From DASSFG01 sp035550375 (lineage in GTDB: Bacteria > Planctomycetota > Planctomycetia > Pirellulales > JAICIG01): a DNA stretch of 64,000 nucleotides. The position numbers and the translations under genes were made by a program. The notes beneath the pieces are model-generated. The model saw only the letters and a program-made list of their open reading frames with translations, did not search any database and had not been told where the DNA came from. Where the stretch lies: NCBI GenBank assembly GCA_035550375.1, contig DASZPH010000060.1, forward strand, positions 1 through 64,000, given 5' to 3'. This document shows positions 44,063 through 50,934 of this stretch, in pieces; the stretch's first letter is position 1; every line of letters begins with the position of its first letter.

Positions 44063-45336
44063 CGGGAAACCGTGACAACCCCGATCGTGACAACTTGCTG
44101 GACCGGGCGATCGACGCCGTACTGCGCGCTGGGACCCCCGGCGAACCGCCGCCGGATCGCGTCGCCGGTTTGCTTGCCGCCGTCGAGCGTGCCGCCAGCG
44201 AGCCCGATTGCCTTACTTTTAGAGAAAGGATCAAGACGATGAGATTTCGAGCCCAGGTTGCCGTGGCCGCCACGGCCTTGATTGTCGTTCTGGGGTTGCT
44301 GCCCCGGCTCATTCCCGGCGCGGGCGATTCCGTGGCGTTCGGCGACGTCGCCGAGACGCTTACCAAGGTCCGCAGCGCGACCTGGAAGACCCAATATGAG
44401 GTCAAAGGCCCCGGCGACGAGATCCGCAAGTGGAGCGGGGTTGGGATGTTCCTAACGCCGTCCCACGAGAGGATGGAGATCACCGCCGATGGCAAGACGA
44501 ACGTCACGGTCATCGACGGCGAGAAAAACAAACTGCTGACTCTTGACCCGCCCACCAAAACGGCCACCGTCATCGACGTGCGGAACGCTCCGGGCGAAGG
44601 TCCGTTCGGCAGGACGTTTCAGGGCCTGCAAGAGATGGTGGCCGCCGCGCATCGGGGCGAGGGTGGACAAGTCGAGCGGCTCTCCGGGGAGGAAATCGAC
44701 GGTCGCCGCACGGAATGTTTTCGTATCCGACGCGGTGCCATCGAAGTCAAGATTTGGGCCGACCCCAAGACGTTCCTGCCCGTTCGCGTCGAGGAGACAA
44801 CCGCGGGCGATGAAAAAACACGCATCGTGATGACCGACTTCCAGGTCGACAAGGACTTGGACAAATCGCTCTTCAGCCTGGATGTGCCCGCGGGATACAC
44901 CGTCGAGCAGACGCTGCAATTGGACGCTGCCGCGAAGCCGATTACCACGGTGGCGGAGGCGTTGAAGATGGCGGCCGAATTCAACGACGGCGTCTTTCCT
45001 CCTGAATTGCGCGGCGAGCAAGGCATCGACGGCATCGTGCGCCAAGGCATGACCGCCTGGGAAAAGGAGCACGCCAACGACCCGCCGGAGCAAAAGCGAG
45101 CCAAGGTGGCCAAGCTCGCCCTGACGTTGGGCGGAGCCTTCGGAGTCATCCTTTCGCTGCCGCCCGATTCCGTGCATTACGCCGGTAAGGACGTGAAGCT
45201 CGACACGCCCGACCGGCCGATCTTCTGGTGCCCTTCGCTCGGCAAAGAGAAAGGCGGCTACCAGGTGATCTACGCCGACTTGACGATTCGCGAGATGTCT
45301 GCCGAAGAAGCGGCCAAACTGCTGCCGTCGAAATAA
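44059..45336 (+). CDS. LolA-like membrane protein paired with an ECF sigma factor
   Basis: 425 residues. A cytoplasmic N-terminal region of about 60 residues is followed by one transmembrane helix (about 67-90), placing the rest outside. The outer part (about 95-290) has the LolA/DUF-type half-barrel pattern: V-R-S-A-T-W-K-T-Q-Y-E-V, H-E-R-M-E-I-T-A-D-G, T-L-D-P-P-T-K-T-A-T and K-I-W-A-D-P-K-T-F-L-P-V-R-V. The C-terminal 120 residues are a separate domain. An anti-sigma with an outside sensor is suggested by topology, order and overlap, but no zinc anti-sigma motif (HxxxCxxC) is visible. The start is fixed by the ATGA overlap and AGGAGAGG upstream. Confidence 0.75.
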   Translation: MTGNRDNPDRDNLLDRAIDAVLRAGTPGEPPPDRVAGLLAAVERAASEPDCLTFRERIKTMRFRAQVAVAATALIVVLGLLPRLIPGAGDSVAFGDVAETLTKVRSATWKTQYEVKGPGDEIRKWSGVGMFLTPSHERMEITADGKTNVTVIDGEKNKLLTLDPPTKTATVIDVRNAPGEGPFGRTFQGLQEMVAAAHRGEGGQVERLSGEEIDGRRTECFRIRRGAIEVKIWADPKTFLPVRVEETTAGDEKTRIVMTDFQVDKDLDKSLFSLDVPAGYTVEQTLQLDAAAKPITTVAEALKMAAEFNDGVFPPELRGEQGIDGIVRQGMTAWEKEHANDPPEQKRAKVAKLALTLGGAFGVILSLPPDSVHYAGKDVKLDTPDRPIFWCPSLGKEKGGYQVIYADLTIREMSAEEAAKLLPSK

Positions 45337-45381
45337 GGGCCGGCCGGTCAAGGACGACAACGCACCGGAGCAACTACAGGG

Positions 45382-45409
45382 ACGGGCCAACTAAGGAAAG
45401 TTGGCCCGT
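45382..45409. terminator. Terminator hairpin between convergent genes
   Basis: ACGGGCCAACT (45382-45392), loop AAGGAA, AGTTGGCCCGT (45399-45409), a perfect 11-bp stem, followed by TCCATT. It lies between the LolA-like gene (plus) and a minus-strand gene, and can end both. Confidence 0.7.
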
Positions 45410-45444
45410 TCCATTAACTACGTCTCCACTTGCTCGGTCGGCCG

Positions 45445-45984
45445 TCAGTTGATGATGATCGGACCGGATGGGCCGGCGTCGGGCTCCCGGCGCTCCCATT
45501 CGCGGCGGACTTCGCCCAGCCCATAAGCGCATAGCTCGAAGTCGTGGCTCAGCCGCTCGAGAACTTCGTTCTCTTCAGCCTTGTCCTCGGTCTCGATCGT
45601 GGAGGCGATGTGGTAGGCCCGCTTCCCTTGCTCGCAGTAATCGACGAAATAGTCGTACCGCGAGGCGGCCTTCAGACGCCGCAACGCTTCGGGGTAGACG
45701 CCCGTCCAGAAGAGCGTGAAATCGCCGATGTGGCGGTGCACTTCCCGTCGCGGATTGCCGATCCGAGCGTCGGCCTCAAGCAACATTTCGGCCACCTCTT
45801 CCAAGCGGCGGCCTGCCGGATCGCGCACCGTGAAGATGGCATCGCTATGGACGAAACGAGTCAACAGCAAGGCGATGTAGTCGACCAGCGGCGGATCCGC
45901 CACCCCCAGCCGGGCCTCGAAGGTGTACTCGGCCAGCCCCGAGAAAAAACGGTAAAGGACTGAGTGTGAACGCTTTATGTCCAC
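45445..45984 (-). CDS. Conserved hypothetical protein (179 aa)
   Basis: A soluble, mostly helical protein with aromatic-rich stretches: L-Y-R-F-F-S-G-L-A-E-Y-T-F-E near the start and H-I-G-D-F-T-L-F-W-T-G-V-Y-P-E-A-L in the middle. A helical acidic end (E-R-L-S-H-D-F-E-L-C-A-Y-G-L) leads to a Pro/Gly tail. I set the start at a GTG (45984) because CAGGAGGCAAG lies seven bases before it; the longer TTG frame adds twelve unlikely residues. The family is not recognised. Confidence 0.7.
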   Translation of the reverse strand: MDIKRSHSVLYRFFSGLAEYTFEARLGVADPPLVDYIALLLTRFVHSDAIFTVRDPAGRRLEEVAEMLLEADARIGNPRREVHRHIGDFTLFWTGVYPEALRRLKAASRYDYFVDYCEQGKRAYHIASTIETEDKAEENEVLERLSHDFELCAYGLGEVRREWERREPDAGPSGPIIIN

Positions 45985-46187
45985 TGCCTTGCCTCCTGTC
46001 ACTTTCGCGATCCGATCCAACGCTGTGCCTGGACCAGGAGGATGGTGCCGTGTGTTTCATCGGCAACATCCTTTCAAGTCTATGCAGCCAAAAAGCCGCC
46101 GGTCAAGGTTTTTGAGGATCTGGGTAAACGACGGCGTTTGGGATCGCGAATCGCGACCGCGTCAATTTCGATCGAACGAAAAAATGT

Positions 46188-46216
46188 TTGACTGGTCAAA
46201 ATCAGCTTGCTAGACT
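46188..46216 (+). promoter_or_regulatory. Sigma-70-like promoter for the DUF1559 gene
   Basis: TTGACT at 46188-46193 and TAGACT at 46211-46216 are separated by 17 bases. The region is AT-rich relative to its surroundings. A near-perfect 10-bp inverted repeat (46231-46240 with 46245-46254) follows, between the expected transcription start and the gene, and may be an operator or a leader hairpin. Confidence 0.5.
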
Positions 46217-46246
46217 GCGTCCGTTTTCGAGTACTCAAAACATTTT

Positions 46247-47365
46247 TTGAATACCAGAAACACGAAATTGAGAGCAGACGCGCTCATCAGCCTTCCCAAA
46301 CACCGCCGGCGGTCCGCCTTCACCCTCATTGAATTATTGGTGGTGATCGCCGTCATTGGCCTTTTGGTTGGCATGCTGCTGCCGGCCGTGCAGGCCGCCC
46401 GCGAATCGGCGCGGCGGGGCCAGTGCATCAATAACTTGAAGCAGATCGGAATCGCGCTGACCAACTACGAGAGCACCATCAAAGCGTTTCCTCCGGCGTA
46501 TCTGCTTACGTCCGCCGCACAGTCGGGCACCGCTTACGGCGTCAGTTACCCAGACGACGGCTCGAACGGACTGAGTGGTTGGGCTTGGGGCACCCTGCTT
46601 CTGCCCCATCTGGAACAGCAAGCACTCTATCAAAACTTGAATTTGAATCTTCCCTGCTGGGCCACCGAGAATGCGGCGCAGGTTCAAACGAAGGTGGCCG
46701 TTTTCCTCTGTCCGTCGGCCACAGCCGGTTCCGGGGGAGGCGCTCCGGACGGCACCTTTGCCCTCCATCGATACAGCGGTCCTAGCGACGACCCGCACGA
46801 TGCGGGGCCCTTCAGTCCGGCGATCTATTTTTCGCAGTCGCACTACGTGACGAATGCGGGGCAGAACGGCCCTTGGAACCGTTCGCCAGCCTACTCCTAC
46901 GATTTCACCGTGCCGGAACCGGTTGGGACGTCGTGGGACGTGATTAACGGCCCGTTTTACCGGAACTCGCGAACTCGGCCCGCCGACGTGCGAGACGGTC
47001 TGTCGCAGACGGTTTTCGTGGGCGAGACCAGCCCCGTGCTCACCAACAAGACGTGGGTTGGCGTCGTGCCCTGGAGTTGCACGCCACCGAAACCTCCGTT
47101 CCCGGGCGACACCAACAGTGGCGGCAGCCTGGTCGGCGCCCACAGCGGCCCGGACGCTCACGATCACCCGCAGGTGATCATCCATCTTCCCGACGATCCT
47201 TTTGGCCATACGGACGAAATGTACGCCGAGCATGGGTCGCCGGGCGGCAACGTGCTCTTCGGCGACGGTTCGGTGCGTTTCATTAGTACGTTCACGGACG
47301 CCTACACCTGGGTGGCGCTTTCGACGATGGCCCAGGGTGACGTTCCCGCAACGGAGGTCGAGTAG
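46247..47365 (+). CDS. DUF1559 protein with prepilin-type N-terminus
   Basis: About 372 residues. After a basic leader comes the type IV prepilin signal: R-R-S-A-F-T-L-I-E-L-L-V-V-I-A-V-I-G-L-L, with processing after the A before F and the conserved Glu5. The core A-R-E-S-A-R-R-G-Q-C-I-N-N-L-K-Q-I-G-I-A and the C-terminal G-S-V-R-F-I-S end (F-G-D-G-S-V-R-F) are DUF1559 signatures. This family is strongly expanded in planctomycetes and is presumed to be pseudopilin-like or surface-exposed. The start is uncertain: no ATG is available and TTG at 46247 or 46268 could serve. Another small gene follows without a gap. Confidence 0.88.
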   Translation: MNTRNTKLRADALISLPKHRRRSAFTLIELLVVIAVIGLLVGMLLPAVQAARESARRGQCINNLKQIGIALTNYESTIKAFPPAYLLTSAAQSGTAYGVSYPDDGSNGLSGWAWGTLLLPHLEQQALYQNLNLNLPCWATENAAQVQTKVAVFLCPSATAGSGGGAPDGTFALHRYSGPSDDPHDAGPFSPAIYFSQSHYVTNAGQNGPWNRSPAYSYDFTVPEPVGTSWDVINGPFYRNSRTRPADVRDGLSQTVFVGETSPVLTNKTWVGVVPWSCTPPKPPFPGDTNSGGSLVGAHSGPDAHDHPQVIIHLPDDPFGHTDEMYAEHGSPGGNVLFGDGSVRFISTFTDAYTWVALSTMAQGDVPATEVE

Positions 47366-47716
47366 ATGCCCGGCACTTCAACGAACCCCCGGACGGCGGC
47401 GCTCGTCGTTGCTTCGGTCGTGGCGATATCGACGTTCGCAGCGTGGTTTTTCTGGCCGGCCCGTCCGCCGCAACTGTCTAACGACCGAGAGGTGTTTGAC
47501 ACCGTTGACGCCCTGTTTACGGCCGTCCGTTCTCGCGACGACGGTCTGCTGGACAATTGCCAGCAGCGTCTTCACGGGTTCGAGAACGACGGGAAGCTAT
47601 CCGCCGACGCGGCTCGCTACCTCGACAACGTGCTGGACATGGCCCGAAACGGGAAGAGGCGACCGGCGGCCGAGAAGCTTTACGAATTCATGAAAGCTCA
47701 GCGGCGCACGTCTTAG
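47366..47716 (+). CDS. Small membrane-anchored protein downstream of the DUF1559 gene
   Basis: 116 residues. A transmembrane segment (about 11-31, A-L-V-V-A-S-V-V-A-I-S-T-F-A-A-W-F-F) is followed by a helical domain: V-F-D-T-V-D-A-L-F-T-A-V-R-S-R-D-D-G-L-L, C-Q-Q-R-L and A-R-Y-L-D-N-V-L-D-M-A. Its ATG immediately follows the DUF1559 stop, so it is surely co-transcribed. A role beside the pseudopilin-like protein is likely from position, but no function is known. Confidence 0.75.
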   Translation: MPGTSTNPRTAALVVASVVAISTFAAWFFWPARPPQLSNDREVFDTVDALFTAVRSRDDGLLDNCQQRLHGFENDGKLSADAARYLDNVLDMARNGKRRPAAEKLYEFMKAQRRTS

Positions 47717-47900
47717 GCGGCATTCGGTGGCGGGGCGACCCGCCGGGTGCTGTGCAGGAGTTCGCATTTTACGCTCCGGTCGTTTGACCGGTAGGCAACC
47801 GTGCCCGCGAGTGCTGGCACTCGCGTAGCGAGCGCACGGCCACTCGGTGTCAGACGGTTGAGGACCCTGAGGCCGCCTTGTTCCGAAAAGGGGTACGAAC

Positions 47901-48635
47901 GTGAACATGCCGGCGGCGCTTGTGAGCGCTTTTCCTGCGTCGAACTACCGTCTGCTGGATGTCGCGCGCCGCGCCGTGAATGATTCGATGTTGCGCATGA
48001 TCGCGGAGGCCGATTACGGGACCGGTGCGGACGAGTGCCTGGCGGAACTGCGTTCGATCCGCGACACGGGCGTGCTCCCTTTGACTCTGCGGTCGTGGGA
48101 GGTCCTCACGTTGAGCGCATTCTCACCCCCCGACGGCTTAGATCGAGAGCCTGGTGGTTCGGGTGAACGGGCGGATCGCACGGCGGCTTTCGCGGGCGCA
48201 GTGGTTTTGCGCGGCCAATTCGAAGGCTGTGGAGGCGGCAGCCCGGAGACGGCCCTGGCTCGGTGCCTGGCAAGCGCGCGTCTGCTGGGCGAGGAAATGA
48301 ATCGAGCGATCGGCGGCTTCTTAACCTGGGCGATCCCCTTGACCGGGGATGCGGACTGCGGGCTGTTCAAGCTGGGGTTGCTCGTCATCGCCGCGCGCGT
48401 TCTTTCGGACCAATCAACGGAGCCAATTCTCGGCGAGGCGGCTGCATGGGTGCTAGCCGAAGAGGCTGGGTCACGGCCCTCTGCGTTCGAGCGGCCGCCA
48501 GCGCCAGTCGGTTGGCAGCAAGGCTTTTGGAGGCCGTTGGGGGCGGAGTTGATCGATAGGGCGGCGCGGATCCAAACGAAAACGGTGTACGACGATCTTC
48601 TCTTGCTCGGCCAATTCGTGCTTGAGGCAGGATGA
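47901..48635 (+). CDS. Hypothetical protein (244 aa)
   Basis: A soluble Ala/Leu/Glu-rich protein, probably helical throughout; no signal peptide or membrane helix. Notable stretches are L-R-S-I-R-D-T-G-V-L-P-L-T-L-R-S-W-E-V, G-E-E-M-N-R-A-I-G-G-F-L-T-W-A-I and the end T-V-Y-D-D-L-L-L-L-G-Q. Start at GTG 47901 after AAAAGGGGTACGAAC; an ATG two codons on is the alternative. The antisense frame is Ser/Pro-rich and looks like a shadow. Not recognised. Confidence 0.6.
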   Translation: MNMPAALVSAFPASNYRLLDVARRAVNDSMLRMIAEADYGTGADECLAELRSIRDTGVLPLTLRSWEVLTLSAFSPPDGLDREPGGSGERADRTAAFAGAVVLRGQFEGCGGGSPETALARCLASARLLGEEMNRAIGGFLTWAIPLTGDADCGLFKLGLLVIAARVLSDQSTEPILGEAAAWVLAEEAGSRPSAFERPPAPVGWQQGFWRPLGAELIDRAARIQTKTVYDDLLLLGQFVLEAG

Positions 48636-48690
48636 AGAGACCGCACGAGGACTGACCTGATGGAAGCTCGAGTCTTTCGGCAGCGCGGCG

Positions 48691-48716
48691 ACGGCACGGC
48701 GGAGCGTGCCTGCTAC
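48691..48716. repeat. Single arm of the dispersed GGCACG-type repeat
   Basis: ACGGCACGGCGGAGCGTGCC followed by TGCTAC matches one arm of the palindrome at 60401-60426 with two mismatches. It lies between two convergent genes, the same kind of position as the larger copy. Confidence 0.6.
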
Positions 48717-48721
48717 TTTGG

Positions 48722-49192
48722 CTACAGCAGCGTGCCCGACTGCGGATCGACGCCCACGCCGCCAGTCAGGTCCACCAGCGCGTCGAGCACCGCCAAGAGA
48801 GCGCTGGGATCGAACGCTTCGTCGGCCTCATCAGGATCGAAGGCGTCCATCTCCTCGAAGTGCATGATCTCGAAGCGGGCGTCGCAGTTCTTGAGCCTGG
48901 CGAGCTTGTCGCGTTCGGCGGTCTCGCCCCGCAGTTGCTTGGTCAACTCGGCAACCTGCGCCGAAACCTCCTCGCCGCTGATGTAGTCGATCTCCAGGGC
49001 CGAATGGTCCTCGGGCGAGCGGACGTGCAGCGACTCGAGCAGCCCTTGTTCGTTGGCCTCACGGTCGCCGAGTTCCAGATGCGCCCCAAGCCGCTGCACC
49101 GCCGTCTCCACCTGCTTCAAAGACGGCCGCTTGCCGGAGGGGAAAAGAATGAAATACGTCTCGCGCCACTCGAACCGGTCATCCAGGCTCAT
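48722..49192 (-). CDS. Hypothetical acidic protein (156 aa)
   Basis: A cytoplasmic-looking acidic protein. It opens M-S-L-D-D-R-F-E-W-R-E-T-Y-F-I-L-F-P. The middle has a mixed pattern with E-I-D-Y-I-S-G and a charged helix K-Q-L-R-G-E-T-A-E-R-D-K-L-A-R-L. The end is rich in Asp (F-D-P-D-E-A-D-E-A-F-D). It is the third gene of a minus-strand run (proC, the 80-aa gene, this gene), but a partial duplication of its own start and a cluster of ribosome-binding-site repeats sit just upstream. Function unknown. Confidence 0.7.
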   Translation of the reverse strand: MSLDDRFEWRETYFILFPSGKRPSLKQVETAVQRLGAHLELGDREANEQGLLESLHVRSPEDHSALEIDYISGEEVSAQVAELTKQLRGETAERDKLARLKNCDARFEIMHFEEMDAFDPDEADEAFDPSALLAVLDALVDLTGGVGVDPQSGTLL

Positions 49193-49276
49193 GGCTCACC
49201 TATCGCTAGTTTTCATTCTGTTCATGAAAATACGTCTCGCGCCCCTCGAACCGGTCATCAAGGGGCATGGCTCACC
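49152..49276. repeat. Direct 49-bp duplication of a gene start
   Basis: 49152-49200 (the start of the 156-aa gene, including its ATG and ribosome-binding site) is repeated at 49228-49276 with four mismatches. The second copy keeps an ATG (49268-49266, minus) and opens a 20-codon frame starting M-P-L-D-D-R-F-E, ending at TAG 49206. Confidence 0.85.
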
Positions 49277-49319
49277 TTGCTCATGGGCTCACCTTGCTCA
49301 ATGGGCTCACCTTGCTCAT
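49269..49319 (-). repeat. Tandem ribosome-binding-site/start repeats
   Basis: On the minus strand the unit ATGAGCAAGGTGAGCC occurs three times (arms near 49304-49319, 49286-49302, 49269-49284) with a 17-18-base period. Each unit contains AAGGTGAG followed by an ATG, or a near-ATG (ATTG). The first overlaps the stop of the 80-aa gene. Confidence 0.8.
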
Positions 49320-49558
49320 TGCCAGCTTTCGTCCTCTTCGTCTTCGGGGCCGACGCCTCCGGCCCATTCTTCGAGCGCTTCCAGCAGGGCGTCCCGCTCC
49401 TTGTGGTTCGCCCAGACCACTTCCCCCTGCTCAAGCCGCACTTCGTAAAACCCTTCGCGCTCGCACTCGTCGGCCCCGCAGAAATGCGGCGTGGCCGAGA
49501 CCCACACCACGCGATATAAGGGAATGTGCTTGTCGTCGATCAGACAGAACACGGACAT
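49316..49558 (-). CDS. Small hypothetical protein (80 aa)
   Basis: A small protein with two Cys (H-F-C-G-A-D-E-C-E) that could bind a metal, and a very acidic tail (G-P-E-D-E-E-D-E-S-W-Q). The first half has a beta pattern (I-P-L-Y-R-V-V-W-V-S-A-T-P). It lies 22 bases after proC. Its TGA is embedded in the first of the tandem ribosome-binding-site repeats, suggesting translational coupling to the downstream gene. Not recognised. Confidence 0.65.
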   Translation of the reverse strand: MSVFCLIDDKHIPLYRVVWVSATPHFCGADECEREGFYEVRLEQGEVVWANHKERDALLEALEEWAGGVGPEDEEDESWQ

Positions 49559-49580
49559 AGTCAGTCACCTCAAACTTCCG

Positions 49581-50396
49581 TCACGCAGATTTTCCAAGTT
49601 CCGCGGAGCGTCGCGTCGCTGCCTCGACCGCCCCCATCAATGCACCGCGGACTGCCCCCATTTCCAGGGCCTGCAAGCCGGCGATCGTCGTCCCGCCGGG
49701 GCTGGCGACCTGGTCCTTCAGCACCGCCGGGTGCTGCCCGGACGAGAGGACCAGCTCGGCGGCGCCGCGAACGGTCTGCGCGGCCAGGGCCAGAGCCACG
49801 TCGCGCGGCAGACCCATCCGCACTCCGCCGTCGCTCAGCGCCTCGATCACGAGATACACGAACGCCGGCCCCGACCCCGACAGGCCGGTCACGGCGTCAA
49901 GCAGTTTCTCTTCGACCTGAAAGGCCAGGCCCACGGATTCCAGCAGCCCGCCCACCCATCGTCCGTCCTCCGCTTTCGTGCCCGGGCCGAGGCAATAGGC
50001 GCTCGCCCCCTGACCGATCAGGCAGGGCGTGTTGGGCATGACGCGCACCAGCCGCGGACCTGGGCCGAGGGCCTTCGACATTGTACCCAACGAGACCCCC
50101 GCGGCCACGGAGACGACGAGCTGCCGCTCGTTCAGCCGCCCGGCAAGCTGCGACAGAATGTCGGGCATCTGCTGGGGCTTCACGGCCAAAAAGAGGCACT
50201 CGGCTTGCGTGGCCACGAGCAGGTTGTCGCCGACGACGCGCCCGCCGGTCGCTTCGCGAAACGCCTCGGCGGCCGAGGGGGAGGGATCGCTGGCGACCAG
50301 CTCGTCCGCCCTCGCCAGGCCCCGCTGGACGAAACCCTTGGCCAGTGCCGTAGCCATCCGTCCGGCACCAATAAATCCGAAGCGATTCTCAGGCAT
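49581..50396 (-). CDS. proC: Pyrroline-5-carboxylate reductase
   Basis: 271 residues, full length for ProC. The Rossmann NADPH motif F-G-F-I-G-A-G-R-M-A-T-A-L (about 6-18) is intact. V-K-P-Q-Q-M (about 73-78), R-V-M-P-N-T-P-C-L-I-G-Q-G (about 118-130) and the C-terminal signature L-S-G-S-G-P-A-F-V-Y-L...V-A-S-P-G-G-T-T-I-A-G-L are characteristic. It catalyses the last step of proline synthesis. It leads the short minus-strand run with two small hypotheticals. Confidence 0.95.
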   Translation of the reverse strand: MPENRFGFIGAGRMATALAKGFVQRGLARADELVASDPSPSAAEAFREATGGRVVGDNLLVATQAECLFLAVKPQQMPDILSQLAGRLNERQLVVSVAAGVSLGTMSKALGPGPRLVRVMPNTPCLIGQGASAYCLGPGTKAEDGRWVGGLLESVGLAFQVEEKLLDAVTGLSGSGPAFVYLVIEALSDGGVRMGLPRDVALALAAQTVRGAAELVLSSGQHPAVLKDQVASPGGTTIAGLQALEMGAVRGALMGAVEAATRRSAELGKSA

Positions 50397-50668
50397 CTCA
50401 GAATAGTGGCTACCTGCCGTTCCGGGTCAGCGCAACATGCTAGGGCAAACGGACCCCTGCCACAAGAACCCGGTTTTCAACCAGGTTCCTCGGCCTCGCC
50501 TCCCAAAGGCGACGATGGAATTTCTTAATTATAGGTGACTTACGGCGTCGCGGGCGTTCGGCTTGGATCGAAAAATCGGTCTAGACAAGGGTCCGGCTTT
50601 TTGCGACAAGTCCGCCGAAACTTTCGAAAAGGCGAGGTGCCCCTGCCTCCAGCAGCTCAAAGAAGCTC

Positions 50669-50857
50669 ATGACGATTTTCCGAGCCAACAAGCTGGCAAG
50701 AGCCCACAAGCTGCCGAAGTGGCCGCAATTCTTTTTGCAGGCCGCCGCTTACGCGATTCTGGCCCTGCTGGCCCTCTCGCAGGTTGGCTGCGCGACCAAG
50801 CGTCCCCCTCAGCCCAGCACGGTCCAGGAATTTCTCAAGCAGCCACGACCGCAGTGA
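50669..50857 (+). CDS. Small lipoprotein (62 aa)
   Basis: A basic N-terminus and hydrophobic core (A-A-A-Y-A-I-L-A-L-L-A-L-S-Q-V-G-C) end in a lipobox with Cys41. Only about 21 residues remain after processing, including K-R-P-P-Q-P-S-T-V-Q-E-F-L. Short Pro/Lys-rich lipopeptides of this type are frequent in planctomycetes; the role is unknown. It precedes the SelD fusion gene by about 80 bases on the same strand. Confidence 0.55.
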   Translation: MTIFRANKLARAHKLPKWPQFFLQAAAYAILALLALSQVGCATKRPPQPSTVQEFLKQPRPQ

Positions 50858-50934
50858 ACGGCGTTAAGGATCGGCGATGAAACGGGCCGGCAAGCCCTGA
50901 TCTGCTGGTCGCCGATCGTTTACCTTTAACGTTG

